A stretch of 64,000 bases of DNA from Marivita sp030148515 (lineage in GTDB: Bacteria > Pseudomonadota > Alphaproteobacteria > Rhodobacterales > Rhodobacteraceae): positions 2,790,001 through 2,854,000 of the forward strand of contig NZ_CP180351.1 of NCBI RefSeq assembly GCF_048006345.1. Reading direction: 5' to 3'. Numbering within the stretch: the stretch's first letter is position 1; every line of letters starts with the position of its first letter. The translations under genes were made by a program, and so were the position numbers. The notes below the pieces were generated by a model, which saw only the letters and a program-made list of their open reading frames with translations, ran no database searches and was not told the DNA's origin. This document shows positions 1 to 8,690 of the stretch, piece by piece.

Positions 1-592
1 TGGCGATGCTGTCCTTGATGCGCGCGGTCTTGACCGCTTCTTCAGCGCGGATCGGTTCGATGAAGTCGAGCAGGCCGTAGTCGCGGACCTTGACCTCGTT
101 CACGTTGGCCGAAGCCCAGCCCGGTGCACCGATCCACAGTTCACCCTTGCCATTGCCATCGCTGTCCATCAGCGCGGCCACGTCGGGGCGACCCAGATCC
201 GCGATGTCGGTGATGTTGTTGGCTTCGCCGAACTGCTTGGACACGCAGAAGCCCTGGTTGCCCTGATAGGGGTTGGAAGACAGCGTTACCGTGCCTGCAT
301 CATCGACATATTGCTTGGTAAAGGCTTCCTGGTTCGGCAACCAGACGTCCGGGTGTACGTCGATGTCACCCTTGCCCTGGTCCATTGCCTGGAAAATCGT
401 GGCATTGTTGCCCGGCACATATTCCACGGTGCCGCCGATGCGTGTTTCCACGACATGGCCCAGCACATGCGCAATGGCCTGCGCCCCGGTCCAGGACGGC
501 ACGCCGATCTTGACCTCTTCCGACGCAAAGGCCGGAAGGGCCAGTGCGCTGACCACAGTGGCCAGGCCAAGGCTTTTGATATTCTTGATCAT
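1..592 (-). CDS. ABC transporter substrate-binding protein, glycine betaine/proline (OpuAC) type, partial
   Basis: This is the N-terminal part (about 197 residues) of a periplasmic binding protein whose 3' end lies beyond the left edge. The start is the ATG at 592. It is followed by a Sec signal peptide (MIKNIKSLGLATVVSALALP, ending near AFA-SEE). The mature part begins VKIGVPSWTGAQAIAHVLGH and then reads VEYVPGNNATIFQAMDQG and DIDVHPDVWLPNQ. That layout is typical of OpuAC/ProX receptors that deliver quaternary amines to an ABC importer. It is divergent from the LysR gene at 860, a plausible regulator. The exact ligand (betaine, choline, proline betaine or another) cannot be read from the fragment. 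Confidence 0.85.
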   Translation of the reverse strand, partial: MIKNIKSLGLATVVSALALPAFASEEVKIGVPSWTGAQAIAHVLGHVVETRIGGTVEYVPGNNATIFQAMDQGKGDIDVHPDVWLPNQEAFTKQYVDDAGTVTLSSNPYQGNQGFCVSKQFGEANNITDIADLGRPDVAALMDSDGNGKGELWIGAPGWASANVNEVKVRDYGLLDFIEPIRAEEAVKTARIKDSIA

Positions 593-859
593 GGTCGTCT
601 CCTCTGTTGATGGCTGGTCGTTTTTGCCCAGCTCGACATTTTCTTTCTCTTTACACGCAAACTTCCGCGTGTTGGCAGGACCCGCTTGGCCACCGCACCC
701 GCCGATGTCGGGCAGACGGGGCCAAGAGCGACTCATGCCCATATCGAAGCGTAGGAACAGATTCTCAGAGCACTCCAATTCAAACATTTCATCAAACTAT
801 TCCGATCTTGCATAGAATTCTGTATGATCGTGGAAAATTCATTTTTTTCAGGGGCATGC
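593..859. other. Divergent intergenic region between the binding-protein gene and a LysR gene
   Basis: This 267-bp region must hold the promoters of both flanking genes. It becomes clearly A+T-richer towards the LysR gene (roughly 760-850), as expected of a regulator-bound control region. I see no convincing small gene in it and no clean long palindrome. Confidence 0.5.
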
Positions 860-1744
860 ATGGATCTCAATTGGCTGCGCGATTTCGAGTGCCTTGCACG
901 CACACAAAACTTCACACGGGCTGCTGATGAAAGAAACATCACTCAGTCTGCGTTCAGCCGAAGAATTAAGGCTTTGGAAAGCTGGGTCGGCCTGCCCTTG
1001 GTGAATCGGGCAACCTATCCGGTGCAACTGACAGACGCCGGGCTTCAGTTCCTGCCCGTGGCCACCGCTGCCATGTCCCAGTTGTCCGAAAGTCGGCAAA
1101 CCCTGCGGGACGCGGACCGCGGCGAACACCGGTTCATCCGCTTTTCAGTGCTTCACACGATCTCGGTCAACTTCCTTGCCAACCGGATCGAGACATTGCA
1201 GCAGAGCATGCCGGATATTCGTACACGGGTGATTTCAGACTCGCTCAGCACATGTTGCGAGTTGCTGGTCGAAGGCGCGGTCGACATCATGCTGTGCTAC
1301 ACGCACAACGCGGTGTCCCTGACCATCGACGAGACGGCGTTCGACCGTAAGGATCTGCTGACAGATCGCCTGATCCCAGTCGCCGCAGCAGAGCCCGCGC
1401 TTAAGAACGGATGGGATTTGGATGCGCCGAACGGCAAGGACATTCCCTACCTCGCGTATGAGCGCACAAGCTTTCTTGGCATCGTTGTCGAACAGACAAT
1501 CGGGCGCAAACCGTTCCATGCCGAGACGATTTACGTCGACGGATTGGTCGAGGCGATCAAGCGCCGCCTGATGGCTGGAAGCGGGTTTGCCTGGATGCCT
1601 GAAACCGCTGTCCAGACCGAACTGGCGAACGGCGCACTTGTGCGTATTGGGGATGACAGTTGGGTCGCTCACCTGACCATCGCAGCCTATGCGGACCCTT
1701 CACAATTCGACACGACCACCCGCGATTTGTGGGAGGTGCTGTGA
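860..1744 (+). CDS. LysR-family transcriptional regulator
   Basis: A 294-residue LysR-type regulator. The N-terminal winged helix-turn-helix reads MDLNWLRDFECLARTQNFTR and then ITQSAFSRRIKALE, the usual SQxxxSRxIxxLE recognition segment. The rest is the LysR substrate-binding fold. I prefer the ATG at 860 over one at 824, because LysR proteins normally begin only a few residues before the L-R-x-F motif and an AGGGG stretch precedes 860. It is divergent from the OpuAC-type binding-protein gene, so it probably controls that transporter in response to a small ligand. The effector is unknown. Confidence 0.85.
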   Translation: MDLNWLRDFECLARTQNFTRAADERNITQSAFSRRIKALESWVGLPLVNRATYPVQLTDAGLQFLPVATAAMSQLSESRQTLRDADRGEHRFIRFSVLHTISVNFLANRIETLQQSMPDIRTRVISDSLSTCCELLVEGAVDIMLCYTHNAVSLTIDETAFDRKDLLTDRLIPVAAAEPALKNGWDLDAPNGKDIPYLAYERTSFLGIVVEQTIGRKPFHAETIYVDGLVEAIKRRLMAGSGFAWMPETAVQTELANGALVRIGDDSWVAHLTIAAYADPSQFDTTTRDLWEVL

Positions 1745-1815
1745 CGCCGAACCCAAGGATCCACGTCAAAATGAGGTGTGAGAGGTGATGCTGGAAAAGA
1801 CTGCGAAGGGGAAAG

Positions 1816-1892
1816 TGGCGGACCGAGGAGGATTCGAACCCCCGACCCCTTGATTCGTAGTCAAGTACTCTATCCAGCTGAGCTATCGGTCC
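1816..1892 (-). tRNA. tRNA-Arg (anticodon ACG)
   Basis: The minus strand gives a complete cloverleaf: acceptor arms GGACCGA/TCGGTCC, a D-arm with AGCTCAGCTGGATAGAG, anticodon stem CTTGA/TCAAG around loop CTACGAA (anticodon ACG), and a T-arm with GGTTCGAATC. The 3' CCA is encoded. A34 is presumably deaminated to inosine by TadA, which is encoded at 38712. Confidence 0.96.
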
Positions 1893-1972
1893 GTGAGGGG
1901 TGGAAATAGACCCAGTGTCGGAGCGATGCAAGCGCAAATTCCAAGAAAATTTTGCACCTTTGCCAGAGCCGT

Positions 1973-3355
1973 CTAGGTCAGCCCGCCCATGGGCAGGCGG
2001 ATGCGAAATGCCGTGCCGCTGGCGTCTGTGTTGACCAGCGTCAACGTCCCGCCATGGCCGCGCACCAGTTCTTCGGAGATGGCCAGACCAAGCCCCGATC
2101 CCCCTTTTCGGGCACCGCCCTGGAAGGGTTGGAACAGGTATTCGACCGCTTTGGGCGGCAGACCAGGCCCGGTGTCGGTGACGTCGATGCACCAGGCATC
2201 GTCACACACCTTGGCGGCGACATTGATCTCGCCGGGCGTCCCCGTGCCAATGATTGCCTGTCGCGCATTGCGAACAAGGTTGGACAGGATGCGGTACATC
2301 TGTTCCGGGTCAGCCCGCACCATCAAGTTGCCCGGCACGTCCTCGCTCAGGCTCAGGTCGAAGTCACCGATGGCAAGGCGTTCGCTGTCCAGAACATCGG
2401 ACACCAGTTGAGCCAGGTTGATCAGCGTCAGTGTCGGTGCCGGCTCTTCCGCGCGCCCGAATGCAAGGGTGCTTTCGCAAAGCGACACAGCACGAGTGAT
2501 CGAATTCACAAGCTTGGGTGCCATCCGCTTGACTGCGGGGTCTTCGCTCATCTCGATCCGGTCGGTGAAGAGCTGTGCCGACGTCAGGATGTTGCGCAGA
2601 TCATGGCTGACGCGGGCCACCGCGCCACCCAATTGCGCGAGGCGTTCCTTTTGCTTGAGCGCCTGGGTCAGTTGCGTTTGCAGGGATTGCAACGCTTTTT
2701 CCGCGTCGCGGAGTTCGGTCACGCTGGCCGAGGGCTGAATGATCCGCCGCGCGTCTTCGGGAGCCTTGGCATAGCTTTGCATATGACCAACGACACCCTT
2801 GATCGGCTTCACGAGCAATATCCGAACTGCAAGGAACAAGAGGCCCGCAGTCACGATCGAGATCACCGCCGACAGCACCAGAATGCGCAGGCCATAATCG
2901 ATCATCGCCATCCGCAGCTCGCTGGTGTCCAACGTGATCTCGATCAGCAGACCGCCATCCCGGAACGGGTTGCCGATCACCCGGATCGTTTCGTTCTCGG
3001 GGTCGATCAAGCGGGCCATCGCATCGCGGATCAGGGTGAGCGCGTTGGCATCGCGCAGATCGAATGTCTGCGACACCTCGCTAGGCATCGGAGAGGACAG
3101 CACCAGTTGCCGCAACTCGTCGCGCCGCAGCACCACGTTGAACACACCGGCATTGAGCAGCAGTTCTTCTTCCAGTTCGGTGTCGATCATGTCATCCGCC
3201 AGAAGCGCCAGCGAGGCGATCTGCGCCCGCTCGAGGCGGTTCAGCAGAAAATCCTCTCGATACCGCGCAATCGACGGCACGAAGATCAGCACCTCTGCCA
3301 GCATCACGAAGACGGTGGTCAGGATCAGGAAACGACCAGAGAGCGAATTCAACAT
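1973..3355 (-). CDS. Sensor histidine kinase (orphan)
   Basis: A 460-residue inner-membrane kinase. A first membrane helix lies near residues 8-28, then a sensor domain of about 125 residues outside the membrane, a second helix near 155-178 and a HAMP-like linker. The H-box reads VARVSHDLRNILTS with the phospho-accepting His near 252. The ATPase domain carries the N-box NLVRNARQAI, the G1 box DTGPGLPPKA and the G2 box GGSGLGLAIS. No response regulator lies beside it, so its partner must be elsewhere. It follows the flavoprotein gene on the same strand by 24 bp and may share its transcript. The signal it senses cannot be inferred from sequence. Confidence 0.88.
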   Translation of the reverse strand: MLNSLSGRFLILTTVFVMLAEVLIFVPSIARYREDFLLNRLERAQIASLALLADDMIDTELEEELLLNAGVFNVVLRRDELRQLVLSSPMPSEVSQTFDLRDANALTLIRDAMARLIDPENETIRVIGNPFRDGGLLIEITLDTSELRMAMIDYGLRILVLSAVISIVTAGLLFLAVRILLVKPIKGVVGHMQSYAKAPEDARRIIQPSASVTELRDAEKALQSLQTQLTQALKQKERLAQLGGAVARVSHDLRNILTSAQLFTDRIEMSEDPAVKRMAPKLVNSITRAVSLCESTLAFGRAEEPAPTLTLINLAQLVSDVLDSERLAIGDFDLSLSEDVPGNLMVRADPEQMYRILSNLVRNARQAIIGTGTPGEINVAAKVCDDAWCIDVTDTGPGLPPKAVEYLFQPFQGGARKGGSGLGLAISEELVRGHGGTLTLVNTDASGTAFRIRLPMGGLT

Positions 3356-3379
3356 GAGGGCATCCCCGGCCGGTTCACC

Positions 3380-4798
3380 TCAGGGCAGCCATTTCTGAAC
3401 AAATCCGACAACTTTCTTCACGGTATCACTCTCGAACAGTCGCGGAGAGAAATAAGCCCCCGCTGCCCGTTTGTTAAGCTCTCCGATTGTTGGATAAGGC
3501 GCGACCATGTTGGCGATCTGGCCCATCTTCATCTTGTTGGCAATGACAAGGGCCCAAAGATTGATCAACTCGCCTGCCTGTTCTCCGGCAATCGACGCAC
3601 CGACCGGGCGGCCCTTGACCACCATCACCTTGATCAGACCGCGCGTCTTGCGTTCGGCAATCGCCCGGTCGTTATGGCTGTAGTGAAAGCGCACGACCTC
3701 AAGCTTGGTCCCGTGCGCCTTGCGGGCCTGTTCCTCGGTCAGACCGACCTGTGCCAGCTCCGGCTGGGTGTAGGTGGCCCAGGGAATGTGCCGCGTCGAC
3801 GCCTTGGCAGGCAGACCGAACAGCATGGAGCGGATGATCACCCCGGCATGGTAGCCCGCGACATGGGTGAATTGCAGACCGCCCGCCACATCGCCGATGG
3901 CGTAGACCTTCTTGTTCGAGGTCCGCATCGACGCATCCACTTCGATGCCGGTCCGCGTCGTCTTGATGCCTGCCTTTTCCAGATCAAGCCCTGCAGTGTT
4001 CGCCTTGCGACCAACGGCAACCAGAATATGCGTTCCCTTGAACACGCGGCCGTCTTCGGTTTCCACCTCGATTGCACCTGCTGTGCCGCGCACCTCTTTC
4101 GCGTTCGATCCTTCGGCGATCTCAAGCCCTTCTTCGCGCAGACTGTCCAGCACGATAGCCGCCATTTCCGGGTCGTCCTTGCCCAGCGCCTTCGCGCCTT
4201 CGATCACCGTCACTTTTGATCCAAGCCGCAGATGCGCCTGCGCCATTTCCATCCCGATGGGGCCACCACCGATGACCAGCAAATGCTCGGGCTGTTCGCG
4301 CAGCTCCCAGAGCGATTTATTGGTGATGTAGGGCACCTTGTCCAAACCGGGGATCGGCGGCACGAAGGGGGAAGAGCCCGTGGCGATGACCACACGGCGG
4401 GCTTTGATACGATACGGACCGGCCTCGACCTCGGTCGGAGAGACAAAGCGCCCGAATTCACGGATCACGCGGACCCCCAGCCCCTCGAACCGTTCCTGGC
4501 TGTCGACCGGTTCGATCTGGGCGATCACGTCGGCCACATGATCCTTGGCCGCAGCGTAGTCCACCTGAGGGGTGACATTCGCGATGCCGTAACGGTCTGC
4601 ATGGGTCATGGCATAGGCCGTCTTGGCCGAAGCGATCAGCGCTTTTGAGGGAACGCAGCCATAGTTCAGGCAATCGCCGCCCATTTTGTGCGCCTCGAGA
4701 AGGACCACGCTGGCCCCCATCTGCACCGCCCCTGCTGCTACCGACAATCCGCCGGACCCCGCGCCGATGATCAGAACATCTGTCTTGATGGTTTCCAT
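3380..4798 (-). CDS. FAD-dependent disulfide oxidoreductase (dihydrolipoamide dehydrogenase/mercuric reductase-like)
   Basis: A 472-residue class I pyridine nucleotide-disulfide oxidoreductase. The N-terminal FAD site is DVLIIGAGSGGLS. The redox-active pair lies in GGDCLNYGCVPSKALI (CxxxxC). A second Rossmann motif for NAD(P)H is VIGGGPIGMEMA. The C-terminal dimerisation domain includes AYPTIGEL-like VAPYPTIGEL, but the usual HxH ending in an HPT motif is replaced. There is no N-terminal HMA domain and no C-terminal vicinal Cys pair, so true mercuric reductase activity is doubtful. The ATG at 4798 follows AAAGGA. The stop of the TVP38 gene lies just before it, so the two are translationally coupled. 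Confidence 0.85.
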   Translation of the reverse strand: METIKTDVLIIGAGSGGLSVAAGAVQMGASVVLLEAHKMGGDCLNYGCVPSKALIASAKTAYAMTHADRYGIANVTPQVDYAAAKDHVADVIAQIEPVDSQERFEGLGVRVIREFGRFVSPTEVEAGPYRIKARRVVIATGSSPFVPPIPGLDKVPYITNKSLWELREQPEHLLVIGGGPIGMEMAQAHLRLGSKVTVIEGAKALGKDDPEMAAIVLDSLREEGLEIAEGSNAKEVRGTAGAIEVETEDGRVFKGTHILVAVGRKANTAGLDLEKAGIKTTRTGIEVDASMRTSNKKVYAIGDVAGGLQFTHVAGYHAGVIIRSMLFGLPAKASTRHIPWATYTQPELAQVGLTEEQARKAHGTKLEVVRFHYSHNDRAIAERKTRGLIKVMVVKGRPVGASIAGEQAGELINLWALVIANKMKMGQIANMVAPYPTIGELNKRAAGAYFSPRLFESDTVKKVVGFVQKWLP

Positions 4799-4800
4799 GA

Positions 4801-5535
4801 TCACAGTCCTTTCTTGCCGCGCACGGCCTTCAGCACGATGGGAAGCGCCGCAAGGACACAGAGACCAAGGATCGGAAGCAGGATATGCGGCTCGAAGATG
4901 ATGCCGAGGTTCGGTGTCTCGCCACGCGCGAACACTTCACCCAGACCGGCCCCGACCGAAGTATAGACCACACCGCCAGGAATGATGCCAAGGAAGGTGG
5001 AAACGAAGAAGCGATAGAGCGGGACGCCAACCAGTGCAGGCACTAGGTTTGCGACGAAGAACGGCACGGCGGGCACCAATCGGATCAGGAACAGCATCGA
5101 CCATTGGTTCTCGTCGATCCCGTCCTTGATCTTGCGGACCGCGCCATCGCTGGCTTCCATCTTGGCCGCCAGCTTTTCACCCAGACCATAGCGCGCCGCC
5201 AGGAAGATCATCGTCGCGCCGACGGTGGCCGCGAGGACATTGAACAACGCACCCGGAAACACCCCGAACAGAAAGCCCCCCGTCAGCGTCGCAATCGTCG
5301 CTCCCGGCAGGGAAAACCCGACAATCGCGATATAGGCCAACATGAACACACCTGCCGTCAGGACATAATTGGCGTCGCGGAACGCCTCGAGCGCCTCACG
5401 ATTGGCCGCCAGTGTCTCGAAACTCAGGTAATCGCGCAGGGTAAAGGCACCAATCAGCGCAACCGCGCCAATGGCAATCAGGGGCGCAAAGCGCTTCCAT
5501 GCGGGGGTGTGTTGGGTGTTTGTCATATCTGTCAT
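4801..5535 (-). CDS. TVP38/TMEM64 family (SNARE-associated/DedA-like) membrane protein
   Basis: A polytopic membrane protein of 244 residues. The N-terminal helix is near residues 16-32. The core reads FSLPGATIATLTGGFLFG and later LIRLVPAVPFFVANLVPALV, which are the two re-entrant motifs of the VTT/DedA fold (G-x-x-FG and R-L-x-P). Members move lipids or small solutes across membranes, but the substrate here is not known. The start is the ATG at 5535 or 5526 (MTDMTNTQ); the longer open frame lacks family-like sequence. It is coupled to the disulfide reductase downstream, a pairing seen repeatedly for TVP38 genes. Confidence 0.85.
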   Translation of the reverse strand: MTDMTNTQHTPAWKRFAPLIAIGAVALIGAFTLRDYLSFETLAANREALEAFRDANYVLTAGVFMLAYIAIVGFSLPGATIATLTGGFLFGVFPGALFNVLAATVGATMIFLAARYGLGEKLAAKMEASDGAVRKIKDGIDENQWSMLFLIRLVPAVPFFVANLVPALVGVPLYRFFVSTFLGIIPGGVVYTSVGAGLGEVFARGETPNLGIIFEPHILLPILGLCVLAALPIVLKAVRGKKGL

Positions 5536-5797
5536 GTCATACAGGCCGGGGAGGGCCACCTCTTGAACTGATGTGTTTGCGTTGACTGATACATGCCCCT
5601 TGCAGCACTCCAGCAACACCCGGCTCACGTCCGGTTGATCGCTGGCTCCGATTTACGTGAGAATCCCCTGCTCAGCGGCCCTTATTGAAACATTAGACCC
5701 GCGCACCCCCGGCCAATATTGCAGACTGTGTCAAACCCACACGCCGCCGTGTGCCATTGTTTCAAAACGCCACGCTGAAAAGCGCTGCCCGATGATC

Positions 5798-5838
5798 TTC
5801 TCTGGTTCAAAAATATCCCGGGGGGCGCGCCCGATCTG
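5798..5838 (-). repeat. Dispersed intergenic repeat, copy A
   Basis: The 18-bp core TTCTCTGGTTCAAAAATA (5798-5815 on the plus strand) is identical to copy B at 12091. It is followed by a run of G and the GGGCGCGCCC-like palindrome. Read on the minus strand it is a GC hairpin followed by a T-rich tail, resembling a terminator. Confidence 0.7.
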
Positions 5839-5943
5839 GCAATGGGTGCAACACCCCCACCTCTTTCCGCCCGGATAGACCCATGTTACGCGTGGGATCC
5901 TGCGCAGGGACCAAGAAAACGCTGAAATTCCCTGACACAGCGT

Positions 5944-5972
5944 TTGACAACCCAAAAGCACCTGCCTATAGC
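5944..5972 (+). promoter_or_regulatory. Sigma-70 promoter of rpmH-rnpA-yidD
   Basis: A perfect -35 TTGACA (5944-5949) and a -10 TATAGC (5967-5972) are separated by 17 bp, about 68 bp before the rpmH start. This is the strongest canonical promoter I saw in the window, as expected for ribosomal protein L34. Confidence 0.8.
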
Positions 5973-6039
5973 ACGGGCTTCGAACATGACCGGTCGCCGA
6001 ATCCGCGCGGCCCGGCCCGATCAAACGGAGTTGGACGCG

Positions 6040-6174
6040 ATGAAACGCACCTATCAGCCCTCGAACCTCGTTCGCAAGCGCCGCCACGGCTTCCGTGCGC
6101 GCATGGCCACCAAGGGCGGCCGCAAAATCCTGAACGCGCGCCGCGCCCGTGGCCGCAAGTCGCTGAGCGCGTAA
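6040..6174 (+). CDS. rpmH: 50S ribosomal protein L34
   Basis: A 44-residue, very basic protein starting MKRTYQPSNLVRKRRHGF and ending ARRARGRKSLSA, a full-length match to the bL34 signature (KRTxQPS, RRxHGFRxRM). It sits in the large ribosomal subunit. CGGAG lies about 10 bases before the ATG at 6040. It is the first gene of the conserved rpmH-rnpA-yidD block and is served by the consensus promoter at 5944. Confidence 0.98.
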   Translation: MKRTYQPSNLVRKRRHGFRARMATKGGRKILNARRARGRKSLSA

Positions 6175-6202
6175 GCGTCCGCGACAGCGCAGGCAATCTG
6201 AC

Positions 6203-6607
6203 ATGACACCGCCGGAGGCCTCCTTGGACACAAGGGGAAACACGCCTCCGGCGGTGTTGTCATGTTCGCCCGTCGCCGTCCTGCGCCATCGCGCCGATTT
6301 CCTGCGCGCCGCCCGTGCCCTTCGCCGGGGCACCGACGGGATGCTGGTGCAGGCACGGCATCGCGATGACGGCGATCCGACGATCCGCGTCGGCTATACC
6401 TGCTCCAAGAAGATCGGCAATGCCGTGGCCCGCAACCGCGCCAAGCGCCGCCTGCGGGCCGTTGTGGCCGAAGCCTTGTTGCCCGGTGCGCAACCCGGCT
6501 GGGATTATGTGCTGATCGGCCGCCCCGGCGTCACGATCGACCGCGATTTTCAGGCGCTCAAGAACGACTTGGCTTATGCCCTGCGCAAACTCCACACGCC
6601 GTCATGA
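6203..6607 (+). CDS. rnpA: Ribonuclease P protein component
   Basis: A 134-residue basic protein that binds the RNase P RNA and helps cleave tRNA 5' leaders. The hallmark RNR segment is present as KKIGNAVARNRAKRRLRAVV, preceded by RVGYTCS. The N-terminal FxxAARALRRG helix is also family-like. It lies 28 bp after rpmH and overlaps yidD by four bases (ATGA). The first 25 or so residues (MTPPEASLDTRG...) are unusual, and a start further in is possible, although no better ATG is available. Confidence 0.96.
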   Translation: MTPPEASLDTRGNTPPAVLSCSPVAVLRHRADFLRAARALRRGTDGMLVQARHRDDGDPTIRVGYTCSKKIGNAVARNRAKRRLRAVVAEALLPGAQPGWDYVLIGRPGVTIDRDFQALKNDLAYALRKLHTPS

Positions 6608-6822
6608 CCCCTCTGGCATGGACACTCGCCCTACCCGTCCGCGCCTATCGCCTGATCTTCAGTCCTTGGGTCGGGCACAACTGCCGCTATCACCCCACCT
6701 GTTCGGCCTATGCGCTCGAGGCGTTGCAGAAGCACGGTGGCATCAAAGGCGGCTGGCTGGCCGCAAAGCGCATCGCCCGCTGCCATCCATGGGGCAAAAG
6801 CGGCATAGATAATGTGCCCTGA
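6604..6822 (+). CDS. yidD: Membrane protein insertion efficiency factor YidD
   Basis: A 72-residue protein with the YidD core CRYHPTCSAYALEALQKHG and a C-terminal ARCHPWG motif, including the three conserved cysteines. It is a small amphipathic inner-membrane protein thought to assist YidC-dependent insertion. It overlaps the end of rnpA (ATGA), so translation is coupled. In many bacteria yidC follows directly. Here it does not, and the next gene is an unrelated metallopeptidase. Confidence 0.96.
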   Translation: MTPLAWTLALPVRAYRLIFSPWVGHNCRYHPTCSAYALEALQKHGGIKGGWLAAKRIARCHPWGKSGIDNVP

Positions 6823-7057
6823 GAGCGCTTCAGCCACTCGCTGCAGTTCCAACAAAAACCTTGCGCGTAGTCTCGTTTGGACGCACGGTGACGTTAAGTC
6901 ACTTTATCATCCTGCACCGCCTGCCAAGGGCTTCTGTGCACTTGGTCGTTTTATCTGAATGACGAGTTTTGACCGGTATTCATAGGTCATGCCGCGGGTT
7001 GCGGCCGAATAGTGCATCACCAGAAAGACCACGGACCTGTTTTGAAGGAATCCAATT

Positions 7058-8128
7058 ATGCCGTCGAAGTTCACCGATGAATATGATCGGGTCAAAGCCA
7101 ACCTCGCGATCTCGAGCAATACGGACAAGCTGAGCGGAGAAGAGCAAAAACTGATCGACAATCTCATCCTTCTCATGGAAGCGTCGGGTCCCGCCCCCGG
7201 CCATGCCGCAGCTCTCGACACCCTACGTGAACAGTGCCAGCGCGGTCTGTTCAAACGGGTTTTCGGGATGGACAAGGACCGCGAAGCGAATGGCATCCTC
7301 GACCTTTCCGGAACGGGTGCCACCAAGAACAAGAAAGCCGCCGCTCTCAAGACACTCCGACATCTCTATCTGCTGTCCAAATTCGGCGGTCACGATGCTT
7401 GGGCGCTGTCTTTGCCCAAATCCTATCGTAACTGGGCGACGGGCGAACTTGAAAATGCCAATGCGGACAGCCTCAAGACCAAGCTCAAGGACATCAACGA
7501 ATACCACACGAAACGCGATCTGAAGAATCTTCAACACGCCTCCCAAAAGGCGCTCGCCTGGTCTCAGAAAGCGAATGTGATCTGCGACTCGGTTGGTCCC
7601 AATACGATCGGACGCAAACTGATCCAGCGTTGGTTCGCGGACGAAGATCATCAATCTGATGCCAAGATTTCGGCCCTAGCCGCGCGCCTGTCTACAGGGT
7701 TCCAGAAGATCTCCCGCGCCAGCAACAGCGGGCGCATGATTCTTACGGACGACCCGACCGTCCGGGGGGACGGCAACTGGGAGAACAGCGAAGCCTTTGC
7801 CTACCGTCTGGGTGGCCAGCGCCTGAACGTGATCTACATCGAAAAAGCGTTTTTCGGCAAAGGCAACACTTTGGAAGGGTCCAAGAATTGGGCGCGCATA
7901 CTGATCCACGAGTTGACGCATTCGCAGCTGAACACCGACGACGTGACCGTGCCCGGCGATGCACATCCGCGCTATTCGTGGCATCCACAGGGCATCAAGC
8001 CGCGTAAGGACAGCTTCCACACGGAATACGCTATGAACAATGCCGACAGTTGGGCCTTCTTCGCCGTCGATGCGGCTGGAATGCTCACCAACTCGGAACG
8101 CAATGTCGCGCTCAATCCAAAGCCATGA
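7058..8128 (+). CDS. M35-like (deuterolysin/lysine-specific) metallopeptidase-domain protein
   Basis: A 356-residue protein with no recognisable signal peptide. The C-terminal third has an HExxH zinc motif in LIHELTHSQL (first His near residue 284). Further on are HTEYAMNNADSWAFFAVDAAG-type residues near 327-335, where the N-A-D-S-W/Y pattern supplies the Asp ligand in the aspzincin (M35) group. The N-terminal 220 residues are helical and unfamiliar. GAAGGA precedes the ATG at 7058. It overlaps the next gene (ATGA at 8125), whose product is exported. Family membership is fairly secure. Its role, either a delivered toxin or a housekeeping protease, is inference. Confidence 0.7.
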   Translation: MPSKFTDEYDRVKANLAISSNTDKLSGEEQKLIDNLILLMEASGPAPGHAAALDTLREQCQRGLFKRVFGMDKDREANGILDLSGTGATKNKKAAALKTLRHLYLLSKFGGHDAWALSLPKSYRNWATGELENANADSLKTKLKDINEYHTKRDLKNLQHASQKALAWSQKANVICDSVGPNTIGRKLIQRWFADEDHQSDAKISALAARLSTGFQKISRASNSGRMILTDDPTVRGDGNWENSEAFAYRLGGQRLNVIYIEKAFFGKGNTLEGSKNWARILIHELTHSQLNTDDVTVPGDAHPRYSWHPQGIKPRKDSFHTEYAMNNADSWAFFAVDAAGMLTNSERNVALNPKP

Positions 8129-8604
8129 TACCGCGGCGCGCCTCTCTCGGCACAGGCGCCGCGCTGATCATGGTCACGGTTTCGCTTGCCCTCTGGGCGG
8201 GCGGAGCACAAGACTCGCAGAATCCCTCGACTGACAAGGAAATCGACACCATGAGTTCAGATCTGCCCGGCTCCGGAGCGAGCCGAGTTCCTCCGCCCAA
8301 GGTCGATGCGCTCGAACGGAACGGCATCCGCTACGAACCGGCATTGTCCGGCCTGCCTCTGGACGCAACAGATGTCAGTGGATGGATGCGCGCCACGAAC
8401 ATTGCATCAGGCGAGGTTCTCTGGCTGGCCCAGGTCTACACCAATCCCGATCCGGTGGACCCGTTCCTTCCCGGTGGCGGACGCAACATGATCGCGATGA
8501 AACGCATCAGCATGTCCGGTAACATGATCGAAGTCGAAGACATACGCGGTCGGCGCTTTCTAGTGGACCCCGAGACTGGGACGTCAACGCCCTCCGGCGG
8601 GTAA
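8125..8604 (+). CDS. Small exported or membrane-anchored protein, partner of the metallopeptidase
   Basis: A 159-residue protein. The start chosen is the ATG at 8125, which overlaps the metallopeptidase stop. It begins MIPRRASLGTGAALIMVTVS and continues LALWAGG, a signal peptide or anchor. The mature domain (after about residue 60) reads GWMRATNIASGEVLWLAQVY and ends EDIRGRRFLVDPETG, a compact beta-rich pattern I do not recognise. The coupling suggests that it binds or inhibits the peptidase in the periplasm, or is a substrate. A longer frame from 8050 lies inside the preceding gene and has no upstream signal for starting there. Confidence 0.6.
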   Translation: MIPRRASLGTGAALIMVTVSLALWAGGAQDSQNPSTDKEIDTMSSDLPGSGASRVPPPKVDALERNGIRYEPALSGLPLDATDVSGWMRATNIASGEVLWLAQVYTNPDPVDPFLPGGGRNMIAMKRISMSGNMIEVEDIRGRRFLVDPETGTSTPSGG

Positions 8605-8690
8605 GAGCGCTCGAGCGCGGGGACCCCGCTGGCACTTAAGCCAACGTCAATGATTTCGCCCGACACTGTGCTCTGCAAAGGAGCGGTGTC

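Larger units (their letters stand above)
5536..6039. other. Non-coding stretch before rpmH
   Basis: About 500 bp without a credible gene. It holds one copy of the dispersed intergenic repeat near 5798-5830 and the rpmH promoter at 5944-5972. The short open frames here (for example 5657-5878) have no ribosome-binding site and no family-like content. Confidence 0.6.

Noticed and set aside
1952..4219. A 755-codon plus-strand open frame
   Set aside because: It is antisense to the histidine kinase and disulfide reductase genes, has no family-like content, and is explained by GC-rich codon bias.
3380..4798. Annotation as mercuric reductase (merA)
   Set aside because: It lacks the C-terminal Cys-Cys pair and HMA domain, and no mer genes are nearby.
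5657..5878. A small open frame upstream of rpmH
   Set aside because: It has no ribosome-binding site, overlaps repeat copy A, and its composition is Cys/His-rich by chance.
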